Source of the DNA: DATFVA01 sp963711455
Lineage (GTDB): Bacteria > Bacteroidota > Ignavibacteria > Ignavibacteriales > Ignavibacteriaceae
Direction of reading: 5' to 3'
Assembly (NCBI GenBank): GCA_963711455.1
Contig: CAVQEH010000004.1
Location: 62,001-126,000 of the forward strand
DNA: 64,000 bases
Position 1 is the stretch's first letter, and each line of letters begins with the position of its first letter. Under the pieces are notes generated by a model that was not told the DNA's origin, ran no database searches, and was given only the letters and a program-made list of their open reading frames with translations. Shown piece after piece: positions 9,476-18,968 of this stretch. Both the position numbers and the translations under genes were made by a program.

Positions 9476-9913
9476 CTATTCATTCCACCCTTCGGGGTAT
9501 ATTCCTGATAAAATATTTAAATAAATTTCCCAAGCTTCTCCACCTCTATTATGTGATTGACTAGGTGAAAAAGTCCATTCGCCTGAACCGCTTGGATTTT
9601 CAGGATCCATTGGTTCCCAACGCCAATAATTTCCTCCTCGATATCTTTGATGAGTTTCTTTCCAGAGTTGCTCATCATTAAAATCAGTTGCACCCGGATA
9701 TGCATAAGGATACCAATCTTCCGAGTGGGGGTAAATAGGTTCAAGCCAGTGTTTTTTCCCTTTTTCATCTTTATTCCAGGTTTTTCCATTTCTAACATTT
9801 GCTGGGTATCCTAGAGCACTCAATCTTTTCTCTTCTAATCTTGCTTTTCCTTCTGCTCTATTTATGAACCAACTCCATATTTGTTGATTGTTTTTAGGCG
9901 GATCAACTTGCAT
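9476..9913 (-). pseudogene. C-terminal part of transglycosylase-like secreted protein, after an in-frame TGA
   Basis: This 145-codon frame starts with an ATG that directly follows, in the same frame, the TGA stop of the 9914-11455 ORF. Read through, the two give a single 659-residue protein. The sequence across the stop reads FGPPHGYG-stop-MQVDPP. That resembles the GLMQ region of SLT-type lytic transglycosylases, so the lost residue may have been Leu (TTA to TGA is one base change). The rest (NQQIWSWFINRAEGKARLEEKRLSALGY) matches the helical part after that motif. No Shine-Dalgarno sequence is visible before its ATG, so independent expression would need reinitiation. It could instead be a consensus error. 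Confidence 0.6.
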
Positions 9914-11455
9914 TCACCCATAACCATGCGGTGGGCCGAATATAGGAAATCCATCATTACTAAAATGCTGCCATTTAGGTAAGCTTTCTAAGTAAACGAC
10001 AATCTGTTCATGTAAATTAAGATCTGCTCGAACTTCTTCGGGTGAAAGATGTGAACCTAAAATCTTATAGGGATTAATGATAGACCTTGTATAGATTCTT
10101 GGTCCATCATATACATACACATATAATGTATCCTTATCCCCTCCAATAATATCACTGCCAAAATCTATTTCCCAAGTTGCGATATTAGATAAAAAACCAG
10201 GGCAATTACCCTCGTATGTTTCTTGAATTTTTCTTTTGGGATCTTCCACGTTATTTGTCCAGGATTGAATATATTTCCAATTAAAGTTAAACTCCGCCGT
10301 ATTATAATTATTCATTTTAGCTTTCACTGTTAAAACAGGCATTGCAGGGGTGGAAGTTATAAACTTTTCTTCAGTCATTGATGTTGGCTCAATAATTTCC
10401 AAAGGATTATCTACCTCAGTATAAGCAGGAGATAGATTGGTTGCTGGGGTTCCAACAAAACAGTCAGTAACCTCAAATGGTTTTAGGTTAAACTTTCTTT
10501 TGTTATTCGGTTCGATGACCCCTACCCCCAGTTTAACGATTCCTGAATCAGATGCGAGTGAATCAATGACTACAGTAGAGGTATCTACTACAAATTTAAT
10601 CGGCTGATGAGCTCCATAGAAATATGCGCCGAGGGAATCTTCTGCCAGAATATCTCCCCAGATACACCCCTCAAGTTTTGCAACTTCAAAGGTTTGGGAT
10701 GAATCAAAATCAACTATCGAGCTGTCCTGCAGCATCAGTTTTTTTATTACCACTGATGCAGTATCCCCGGGATATAAAATCTCAGGTTCAATATTTACCA
10801 AAAGATCATAATCCTTCATTACTCCGACAAAAATCTGCAAGACATTTATGTACCTGAAAATACACTCATCATACCATCCAAACGTTACATCCCACCCCAC
10901 CAATTCACCATTCTGATAATATGCCACTGTATCGGTCATTCCATATGTAATTGTATCGCCGGTTTCAATATTATCAGAGAAATATGTGAATTGAACAGTG
11001 TCACCCTGATTTACATTTCCTACATTATATAAATATTCATTTGGGTCATTGGAAGAATTATAATAATAAACTTGTCGGTAAGTAATCTGGCCATAGCAGT
11101 AATCATATAAAGTTTCATAATTTATAGTAGGCTCCGCTAATCGCGGCATAATCGAATCAACTTTGGATGAATCTCCCCTGAAAAAATACGAATTTAATGT
11201 GGAATAATCAGGCAGAGGATAATCAAAGTGATTAACATAAGCATAATATACCTGGAGTTTCCCGCTTGAGGGCATTATTAAAGCGGATGCAACTGAAGTA
11301 TTTTTCTTCAGATTGTTCTCAGGCAAACCATTTAATTCTATTTTTTCTTTAATAGTTACCTGGGCAATTGCAGTTGATAGAAAACAGGAAAAGAAAAGAA
11401 GGAAAACAATAGTTAAGAGGATTCCTTTAGACCGGGTTGAAAGATATTTAAGCAT
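9914..11455 (-). pseudogene. N-terminal part of transglycosylase-like secreted protein, ended by in-frame TGA
   Basis: A 513-codon ORF with a signal peptide (about residues 10-32, ending AIAQ), long beta-rich repeats of unknown fold, and near the end LESLPKWQHFSNDGFPIFGPPHGYG. The Glu of LES lies where SLT-type lytic transglycosylases carry their catalytic glutamate. The frame stops at TGA 9914-9916 inside what looks like the next conserved motif, and the rest of the domain continues in frame in the 9476-9913 ORF. A GGGGAG ribosome-binding site precedes ATG 11455. The assignment to the transglycosylase fold is from motif likeness only. Its partners are the two secreted-protein genes downstream. 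Confidence 0.65.
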
Positions 11456-11925
11456 AAATACTCCCCGTGGATTATTTTTAAATACCTGCCTTTTATCAGG
11501 CAGCGTGAATAATTTTTTGGTAATGGATCATTAAGGAAAGTACGGTATGAAAAACTAATCCTAAGAATAATTAAGATTAGTTTGATTATGTTTATCAGAG
11601 TCGCCCGCATTACTCTCCCCGGAACAGATTATTAAATATTACTCCTGAGAACCAATTAAAAACTTATGACTTATCTCCCAAATCTTCAGTACTGGTCAAA
11701 TACTTTTTCTGTTTTTGCTTATCACCTCAAAAAATCAATATCAATTTCATGCAAATAGAATTGCCGAGCTATTGTTTAATTTTTGAAAGGATGATTACCA
11801 TCAAGCGGCAGCACACGAAGTTTATGACGCAGGAAATGACATCAAATAAAGAAGCCGGGAATTGCCCGGCTCTTTGAATATATCTAATCTAAAATTATTT
11901 TACTTATATTATTGCAGCTATTGTA
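11456..11925. other. Intergenic region with leader hairpin
   Basis: No convincing gene. On the minus strand a CTGCCT/AGGCAG hairpin (about 11488-11505) lies in the leader of the transglycosylase-like gene. A terminator for the carboxypeptidase gene is at the other end. A 65-codon frame overlapping the start of the downstream gene looks like chance. Confidence 0.5.
11843..11871 (-). terminator. Intrinsic terminator of the carboxypeptidase gene
   Basis: An AGCCGGG/CCCGGCT stem (11853-11871) is followed on the minus strand by TCTTTATTT. It lies 55 bases after the stop of the interrupted carboxypeptidase gene. Confidence 0.7.
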
Positions 11926-12774
11926 TTACTTCAAAACAATCATCTTCTTTGTTTTTACAAATGCACCTGCTTTTATTGTATAGAAATAAACTCCTGATCC
12001 GATATTTGATTTTAAATTGTTAGTCGAGAATTCTACAAAATATTTTCCTGCTTCCTTATATTCATTTACAAGAGTAACAATTTCTGATCCAAGCAGGTTA
12101 TAGATTTTTATTTCAACATTGCCAGCCTGAGGAACGGCATATTTAATAATGGTCGATGGGTTAAACGGATTCGGATAATTCTGTGAAAGAGAATAATCTG
12201 TTACTCCGTTAAAGTTAACTTCAACCGGACCATAAATTCTGAATGTACCATTGAAATCAATTTGTTTTAGTCTGTAAATTGAATTCCCCTGCAACGGTGA
12301 ATTATCTGTAAAATGATAACTTGATTCTTCCGTTGTAGTACCATTCCCCTGGATAAAACCTATAGTCTTAAATTCAGAAATTCTTTGGTTCACTGTTCCC
12401 GAAGCTTTTTGAATTTCGAATCCTTTGTTATTTGTTTCGGTTGCAGTCTCCCAGTCTAAAGTTACATTTCCATTCCCTGTGTTTGCAGTAAATGATGTTA
12501 ACTCAACCGGTACAAGTGTATAATAAATAACACCGATATCATCAAGATACCATCCGTCGCGTGTTGTGTATCCGTCTGATTTTAACTGGAACTGAAACTT
12601 AACATTGCTAAGATTAGAAAAATTAAGAGGTATTTCTTCTTTTACCCATGTTGTGTTCGTTCCATCGTAAAGAGGTTGACCCGGCGGCTGAAAACTTCCT
12701 GTTCCAGGATTAGTATACATTCCTTCAAGCGGCGTCCATGCAGAACCGCCGTTTGTAGAAATTTTTACCTGGCC
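11926..12774 (-). pseudogene. C-terminal part of M14 zinc carboxypeptidase, cut off by IS insertion
   Basis: These 282 codons are the severed end of the carboxypeptidase at 14031-15914. Removing the IS (12780-14030) and one ATAAT copy joins the frames exactly as ...IENNWDY-GQVKISTNGG..., giving a 910-residue protein. This part completes a jelly-roll domain with WYLDDIGV, then has an Fn3-like segment (VELTSFTANTGNGNVTLDWETATETNNKGFEIQ) and a type A T9SS sorting domain (SQNYPNPFNPSTIIKY ... KTKKMIVLK). As it stands the frame begins inside the IS with about 23 foreign residues. Without its own signal peptide it would not be exported. Confidence 0.85.
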
Positions 12775-12854
12775 ATAATATAGTGAACCCCAAATACTGG
12801 ACAAAAATTTAAGGTGGAAAAATCTTAAATTTATATAAGCCAAAGGAGGCTAAA

Positions 12855-13145
12855 ATGTCCACCAAAAGAAAAAATTACAGTAGCGAACTGAAAGCAAAAA
12901 TCGCACTAGAGGCAATCAAGGGATTCACCAGTATAAACGAAATTGCAAAAGAATACAGAGTCCACCCAAATCAGATAAGTCTATGGAAGAAACAGTTACT
13001 AGAAATACTTCCTTCTGTGTTTGATAATCCGAGGGGACCAAAAACTGATGGAAGCTCAGAGTTGATTGACCAGCTCTACCGGCAGATAGGAAAACTTCAG
13101 GTAGAGGTTGAATGGTTAAAAAAAAAGTACGAGCCATTCAATTGA
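12855..13145 (+). CDS. IS3-family transposase OrfA
   Basis: A 96-residue OrfA of an IS3-family element, the DNA-binding half of the transposase. The N terminus has the HTH_Tnp_1-type helix-turn-helix (YSSELKAKIALEAIKGFTSINEIAKEYRVHPNQISLWKKQLL). A C-terminal leucine-zipper-like helix (LIDQLYRQIGKLQVEVEWLKKK) ends in an AAA-rich codon run at 13118-13126. AAGGAGG stands 6 bases before ATG 12855, an unusually good Shine-Dalgarno site for this genome. OrfB lies downstream in the +1 frame relative to OrfA. Confidence 0.93.
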   Translation: MSTKRKNYSSELKAKIALEAIKGFTSINEIAKEYRVHPNQISLWKKQLLEILPSVFDNPRGPKTDGSSELIDQLYRQIGKLQVEVEWLKKKYEPFN

Positions 13146-13206
13146 AACTCTCAAAGGACTCATAGAGCCTGAGCATGGTTTTCTTAGCATAACTGAGCAG
13201 TGTTCT

Positions 13207-13962
13207 TTGATAGAATTACCACGTTCGAGTTATTACTTTGAGCCGTTAGGCGTAACGGACGAAGATCTCGAAATAATGAAACGGATGGATAAAATATACA
13301 CGACCTGGCCTTTTTACGGTTACAGGAAAATAACACGGGAGTTAAGTAAAAATGGTGAAGTCTTTAATCATAAGCGGATACTCAGGTTAATGCAAATAAT
13401 GGGAATACAAGCACTTACACCGAAAATGAATCTTAGCAAACCAAACAAGGATCACCTGATATTTCCGTATCTGCTAAGAAATGTAAGCATAACAAAAACC
13501 AATCAGGTATGGAGTACAGATATAACATATATCCCGCTCTACAGAAGCTTTGCCTATCTTGTTGCAGTAATGGACTGGTTTAGTAAATATGTTCTGTCCT
13601 GGGAAATATCTAACAGCCTTGATGTCCATTTCTGTCTTAGCGCTCTGGATAAAGCATTGCGTTCAGGTAAGCCGGAAATATTTAATACCGACCAGGGCAG
13701 TCAGTTTACCAGTCTTAGTTTTGTCAATAAAGTCCTGGACAATAATGTAAGACTAAGTATGGATTCCAAAGGCAGAGCTTTAGATAATATTTTCATTGAA
13801 CGTTTATGGAGAAGTTTGAAGTATGAAGATATTTATTTAAAGGAATATCGAAATTATCATGAATTATTTGAGGGATTAAATAATTATTTCTATTTTTATA
13901 ATAATAAAAGAACACATCAGTCATTAGGCTATAAAACTCCGGCTGAAGTATTCTTAAAATAA
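13207..13962 (+). CDS. IS3-family transposase OrfB (DDE integrase core)
   Basis: The catalytic half of the transposase, 251 residues from TTG 13207. The frame is open upstream to 13120, giving a family-like start (LIEPEHGFLSITEQCSLIEL), so it may be made as an OrfAB fusion. An HTH_21-type region (FYGYRKITRELSKNG) precedes the integrase core. The DDE residues are present: Asp105 in WSTDITYIP, Asp162 in FNTDQGSQF and Glu198 in DNIFIERLW, with the DD35E spacing. OrfB is offset by +1 (equivalently -2) from OrfA, not the usual -1. A run of nine A at 13118-13126 in the overlap could allow slippage. Confidence 0.92.
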   Translation: MIELPRSSYYFEPLGVTDEDLEIMKRMDKIYTTWPFYGYRKITRELSKNGEVFNHKRILRLMQIMGIQALTPKMNLSKPNKDHLIFPYLLRNVSITKTNQVWSTDITYIPLYRSFAYLVAVMDWFSKYVLSWEISNSLDVHFCLSALDKALRSGKPEIFNTDQGSQFTSLSFVNKVLDNNVRLSMDSKGRALDNIFIERLWRSLKYEDIYLKEYRNYHELFEGLNNYFYFYNNKRTHQSLGYKTPAEVFLK

Positions 13963-14030
13963 CATGGTGAGTACTTAATTCATCCACCTTAAATTAAGGA
14001 AAAACCTGTCTAGCTGAAGGGGTTCACCAT

Positions 14031-15914
14031 ATAATCCCAGTTATTCTCAATATCCCAGCGTGTCCAGAATGATAATCTCGGGTTGGTAACGGTGGAAAGA
14101 TTAATCGAATTTGTAAGAGTCATCGTTACGGTTGCATTATCAAGATAGTTTCCGTTTTTACTATCTGTATACGAATTGGGAGATGAAACGAACGTTGCTG
14201 TGGTTGCTTCCCATTTGGGATAAGAAGGAGTTGCAGTAATTGTCCATAAGCTGTTCGGGTCATTTGTTGAATCAACAAAAGCATAAGTTGGAACGCCTAC
14301 AATAATGTTCAGGGTATCATAAGACATCGGTACACCATCGGAACTTGTGGTGACAAGCAACTTAATATTCTCTTCAACGGGAGCTGCGGGATCAATAGCA
14401 AAAGATAGTGGTGTAGAAACTGTTACTGTATTTCTTGCCGGTATTGATGCAAAATCAGCAGTGCCGTTATTGATTGTTGTATATGAACTCAAAGAGCTTA
14501 AAGCAATTTCTATATTATTTCCATCCGCAAGACCTTTATTTCTAAACGAAGGGCTCATCTCTACCACATCACCCGGATTAAAATACTGCTGCGCATAATT
14601 TGGCTGGTACAATTTTACAAACGCCCCTGCAACCCAGGTATAATAAATATTTACCGGAAGGTTTTGTTCAGCAATAGGAAAAATTCTATTTTGTGGGGGC
14701 CAGAAATAGTCGTTGCTGTTTCCAACTTCAGGGGTCATTGCAATAATTTTCCCATGGTTCATTACTGTGTCGCCGTCATAAGCATAATCATCACTATTTC
14801 CTCTTGTAGAATATCCAACTGTCTGTATATCACGCCCTGCTGTATATCCATTGTAAGCAATCATATCACCCGAAAATTCTCTGAAGATTACTGAATCCGG
14901 AGTCTCCGCATTTATTGCACCATATGGATAGATCATATCTTCACCGAAAGCATGATAATTAAGCTCACAATTTATATTGTGTGCGCCAAGGAAATCTCGT
15001 ATTGCAGAAGTTTCCAACTCTGAAAAAGGAGCTGTGCCTCTGTATGTCTCATCGCCAATGTAAGTGCTTGATCCGCCGTTTGAAGAATTCCAGTAAGCAT
15101 AAGGACCATAATTTCTATTTAAATCAACACCATCATAATATTCACTAAAAGTTCCGTTGCCATCATTATCTTTTTTATTTTTTCTCCACATATAACCGCC
15201 GTTCGGAGACATCTGGTGGTTATACTCATATCCATCCGGATTAACACAGGGAATACAATAGATTTCACGATTATCCACTAAGTATTTAACCGAAGGATTT
15301 GTATTGTAATTTTCCAGTAAGTAGTACATAAAATATAATAACTGTTCCATCCCCTCGGGTTCACGTGCATGATGAATTGCAGTAAACAAAACCTGTGGTT
15401 CATTTTCATTAATATCCGGGTTATCAGAGATTTTAACCATATAGATTTGTCTGCCTTCAACAGTAGTACCGATGGATTGTTTTGCAGAAATCAGGTTAGG
15501 ATAAAGAAGCCTCATTGAATCGAGTTCCTGGTTAATTTCAGCAAGAGTATAAAAACCACCCATTGACCCGAACCCGAACCCGGAAACATTAAATTTTTGT
15601 TTGCTCTCATTAATAAATGCCTGTTTCTCCGGTTTGGTGAGCTTTGGAAGGCTATTATAATATTTCATCCAGTTGTCGATTAAAACTTCATATCTGAAAT
15701 TTGTCATCTGAAGTTTTGAAAACTCCTCATCATTAAGAAAAACAATGATTCCATTATCTTTGGTAATGGTCGAATGATCGAACTCAAGTCCTGCCCGGTA
15801 TAAAGCAGAAATATCAGACCTGTCATTAAGATAAATTTTAACCTCTCTGTAAGTCTGGGCTTGTATCCCTGCTGCAAGAATTATCAGAACAAGGAAAGTA
15901 AGTAAATATTTCAT
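14031..15914 (-). pseudogene. N-terminal part of secreted M14 zinc carboxypeptidase, interrupted by IS
   Basis: These 628 codons run from a signal peptide (1-19, ending IQAQ) through a propeptide-like region and the M14 metallocarboxypeptidase domain. Zinc ligands are His182 and Glu185 in HHAREPEG and His321 in LNYHAFGEDMIYP. The catalytic Glu396 is in AMTPEVGNS. Further motifs are NPDGYEYN and DLNRNYG. After this comes a CARDB-like segment and the start of a jelly roll, where the IS cuts at NNWDY. Translation runs six codons into the IS before stopping. The catalytic domain is intact, so the truncated product may be active in the periplasm, but it lacks its T9SS sorting domain. Confidence 0.88.
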
Positions 15915-16059
15915 CGATAAGATCCGCCTTTTAATAATATGTTATTAATTAAGTTAGCCTAAAAATAAGATATTTTTCTTAATAAATTAAGAGTGTTCGA
16001 TAAATTAATAATGTAATTTATAGCTTCAGTAATAATAAATTCATAACAGGCTTTAAATA

Positions 16060-17682
16060 ATGTATCAGGTTAAATACATCTCCATCCTCTTAACCGTTCT
16101 GTTTATTTCAGTTATTTACCCGCAGCATAATCGTCCCAAATTAGTTGTGGGAATAGTAATTGATCAGATGAGGTATGATTATCTATATAAATATGAAAAA
16201 TATTACGGTGAAGGCGGCTTTAAAAGATTAATGAATGAAGGCACTGATTTTACTTTTGCCCATTATAATTATGTCCCCACCTATACCGGACCGGGGCACG
16301 CATCCATTTACACCGGTTCAGTTCCGTATTATAACGGGATAATAAGTAATGACTGGTATGACAGAAAAACGGATTCATTTGTTAATTGTATAGAAGATAA
16401 TTCCGTCAGGACAATAGGAGTAGCGACAAACGAAGGACAGGCTTCTCCCCGGCGATTGCTGACTACAACCATTTCCGACCAGATGAAGATTGCTACCAAC
16501 GGGAAATCTAAAGTTTACAGCATCTCTTTGAAGGATCGTGCGGCAATACTGCCTGGCGGCCATACACCTGATGAAGTTTACTGGTACAGTTCGGAAACAG
16601 GGAAATTTATTTCTTCCACTTATTACACAAATTCACTGCCATCCTGGGTTATCAAGTTTAATGAACAAGATATTGTAAGTAATTTATTTAAAGGTGAATG
16701 GGATTTGCTGCTTCCTGAAGAAGATTATTCTGTGAGTTTTCCAGATAATGCTCCCTGGGAAGATGATATTTTTTCAGAAGGCAAAACCAGCTTTCCTCAT
16801 TCATTCAGTAAAGTAATGGATAAGAAATATGACTTGATAAGAGATACTCCTTACGGAAATGATTTACTTTTACAATTTGCCGAAGCTTTGATTGAAAATG
16901 AAAAACCCGGCAACGGTGATTATACTGATTTCCTTGCTATAAGTTTTTCCTCCACGGATTTTATCGGACATGATTACGGACCTAATTCTGTTGAAATCGA
17001 GGATGCTTTCATAAGAATGGACAGGCAGCTTGAGGAATTATTTAATACTCTAGATAAGAATGTCGGTAAAGGTAATTATATCCTTTTCCTGACTGCAGAT
17101 CATGCAGTTTCAGAAAATATAGGATTTTTAAAGAAGATGAATATTCCTGCCGGAAATTTTAGTACTCATACCTGCAGAGATTCATTAAAAGCATTTGCAG
17201 AAAGAAAATTCGGAACTTCCGGCATAATTAAAAATTTTCCAAACTTTCAGATTTATTTAAATGAAAAAATTATGACTGAAAAGAATCTAAATATTTCTGA
17301 GGTGGAAGAGGATTTCGGAGAATATCTTAAAAATGAACTTCCACAAATAGAAAATGTTTTTCTCCGGCATGGTTTGAGAAATATTTCTCCCCAAAGAATA
17401 CCGGGTAATTATATTCTTAATGGATTCAATCCTGAAAGATCGGGTGATATTGAGTTTGCTTTAAAGCCAAATATTCTGCCACTTAATGAAAACTATGGAA
17501 CAACTCACGGAGCCGAATACCCTTACGATACACACGTTCCTTTGCTATTTTATGGATGGGATGTTCCCGTAAAAGAAATAAATACTCCGGTTTACATAGT
17601 TGATATTGCACCAACTATATGTAATATACTGGGAATAATTGAACCGACAGGTTGTATCGGGATACCGATTATTCAGAAATAA
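16060..17682 (+). CDS. PafA-like alkaline phosphatase-superfamily enzyme
   Basis: A 540-residue exported phosphomonoesterase of the alkaline phosphatase superfamily, closest to PafA. A signal peptide covers about residues 1-21. The metal-binding Asp35 is in GIVIDQMRYD and the nucleophile threonine is in TYTGPGHAS (about residue 76). The PafA-type Lys/Arg pair is seen in SLKDRAAILPGGH, and further metal ligands in STDFIGHDYGP, LTADHAVSE and TTHGAEYPYDTHVPLLFYG. It should release phosphate from organic phosphates in the periplasm, typically without needing phosphate repression. The gene is divergent from the carboxypeptidase and stands alone. Confidence 0.87.
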   Translation: MYQVKYISILLTVLFISVIYPQHNRPKLVVGIVIDQMRYDYLYKYEKYYGEGGFKRLMNEGTDFTFAHYNYVPTYTGPGHASIYTGSVPYYNGIISNDWYDRKTDSFVNCIEDNSVRTIGVATNEGQASPRRLLTTTISDQMKIATNGKSKVYSISLKDRAAILPGGHTPDEVYWYSSETGKFISSTYYTNSLPSWVIKFNEQDIVSNLFKGEWDLLLPEEDYSVSFPDNAPWEDDIFSEGKTSFPHSFSKVMDKKYDLIRDTPYGNDLLLQFAEALIENEKPGNGDYTDFLAISFSSTDFIGHDYGPNSVEIEDAFIRMDRQLEELFNTLDKNVGKGNYILFLTADHAVSENIGFLKKMNIPAGNFSTHTCRDSLKAFAERKFGTSGIIKNFPNFQIYLNEKIMTEKNLNISEVEEDFGEYLKNELPQIENVFLRHGLRNISPQRIPGNYILNGFNPERSGDIEFALKPNILPLNENYGTTHGAEYPYDTHVPLLFYGWDVPVKEINTPVYIVDIAPTICNILGIIEPTGCIGIPIIQK

Positions 17683-17707
17683 AATAAATGAACCATATTT
17701 TTAGATA

Positions 17708-18932
17708 TTAAACTTTTAAAGTTTCACCCTCAGTTTTTGCAATTATAACTGCTCCGCACGAATCACTCCAGACATTTACTGATGTTCTGCACATATCGAG
17801 TATTCTATCAACCGCAAGTATTAAACCGACGCCTTCAAGTGGCAAACCAACAGCAGAAAGGATTACAGAAATCATTACAAGACCTGCCATCGGTATTCCT
17901 GCCGCCCCGATTGAAGCAAGCAATGCAGTAAAGACAACTATTACCTGGTGCATAAAATCAAGATGAATTCCATAAGCCTGTGCAATGAACATTGCTGCAA
18001 CACATTCGTATAAAGCTGTGCCGTCCATATTTACAGTTGCGCCAAGAGGAAGTACGAAACTTGTAATTTTATTTGAGACTCCATCATTATTTTCAACCGC
18101 GTCAAGAGTAAGCGGTAAAGTTGCAGATGATGAAGAAGTTGAAAATGCAGTGAGAAGCGGAGTAGTCATTGCTTTAAAATGTGCCCACGGGTTAGCTTTA
18201 CCGAATAATCTTAATAACAGGGGTAAGGTAATCGTCGCATGAAATGCTAATCCCAAAAGAACTGCAGAGCATATAGATTCCAAGTCTTTGCATCATATCA
18301 AATAAAGCCGCACTGTCGCTTGCCTGTTCAGCAACTACACCAGCAACTATTCCGAAAATGCCGAGAGGAGTAAATTTTATGACGAATGAGGTAATCTTCA
18401 TCATCAATTCAAATCCCCCGTTAAAGAGATTTACCAAAGGATTTTTATACTCATCGGAAATTTTTGTGAGAAAGAAACCGACAAGAATAGCAAAGAATAT
18501 TATTGCCAGCATATCCGCAGATACAAGTGCCTGGAAAAAATTTGTAGGGACCATCCTCAGCAAAATATTTCCAACCCCTCCCGAAGCAGCACTTAAACCC
18601 TCAACTTCTTTTCTTAAGCCAAGATCAGCCCCAACACCCGGCTGAAAAAGATTGACTAAAGTCAAGCCGACTAAAATTGCAAACAAGCTTGTGGAGATAT
18701 AATAAAGAATCGTCTTGAAACCCAGCTTACCAAGGTTTTGTGCATTACCAATATTTGTAACACCCGAAACAATTGACGTGAGTATAAGCGGAACAATAAT
18801 CATCTTTAATGCACGGAGAAATAAATCCCCCATCCATGTTACATACTGAACATAATCTGTTAAAAATATTGCATACAAAACGCCTAAGAAAAAACCGATT
18901 AGAATTTGCCAGTGAAGTTTTAACTTAATCAT
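17708..18932 (-). pseudogene. Dicarboxylate/amino acid:cation symporter (DAACS), single frameshift
   Basis: A DAACS-family sodium- or proton-coupled symporter (GltP/DctA relatives) that takes up dicarboxylates or acidic amino acids. The N-terminal frame runs from 18932 to about 18270 (WQILIGFFLGVLYA, MIIVPLILTSIVSGVTNIG). The C-terminal frame holds the conserved serine-rich loop and transport core (LLTAFSTSSSSATLP, GATVNMDGTALYE). The frames join at about 18262-18270, where GIYML in one continues as AVLLGLAFHAT in the other if one base is removed. The joined protein of about 407 residues has normal family length. As read, it would be truncated before the substrate-binding half. A consensus error is equally possible. 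Confidence 0.85.
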
Positions 18933-18968
18933 GAAATAGTTTTTATTTTTGAAAAATATGCAGAATTA

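Larger units (their letters stand above)
12780..14030 (+). mobile_element. IS3-family insertion sequence, 1251 bp, intact
   Basis: The ends are ATAGTGAACCCC (12780-12791) and GGGGTTCACCAT (14019-14030), 11 of 12 matching as inverted repeats. A second inner inverted pair AATTTAAGGTGGA lies at 12806-12818 and 13983-13995. The 5-base target duplication ATAAT flanks it at 12775-12779 and 14031-14035. The element encodes OrfA and OrfB with a full DDE triad, so it looks capable of transposition. It sits inside the M14 carboxypeptidase gene in opposite orientation, and precise removal restores that frame. A strong AAAGGAGG ribosome-binding site precedes orfA. Confidence 0.93.

Noticed and set aside
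9914..9916. TGA in the transglycosylase-like gene as a sign of recoded TGA (Trp or selenocysteine)
   Set aside because: Other genes here end in TGA (for example the VTT gene at 21783 and the Kir gene at 22560) and use TGG for Trp. No selenoprotein family or clear SECIS-like hairpin is evident just after the codon.
11413..11610. 65-codon minus-strand ORF overlapping the start of the transglycosylase-like gene
   Set aside because: Overlaps the signal-peptide region in another frame, has no ribosome-binding site and no recognisable sequence.
12775..12843. Start of the 305-codon ORF (MAYINLRFFHLKF...) as the true N terminus of a protein
   Set aside because: The first 23 residues are encoded by the IS end; the sequence joins perfectly to the carboxypeptidase on the other side of the element.
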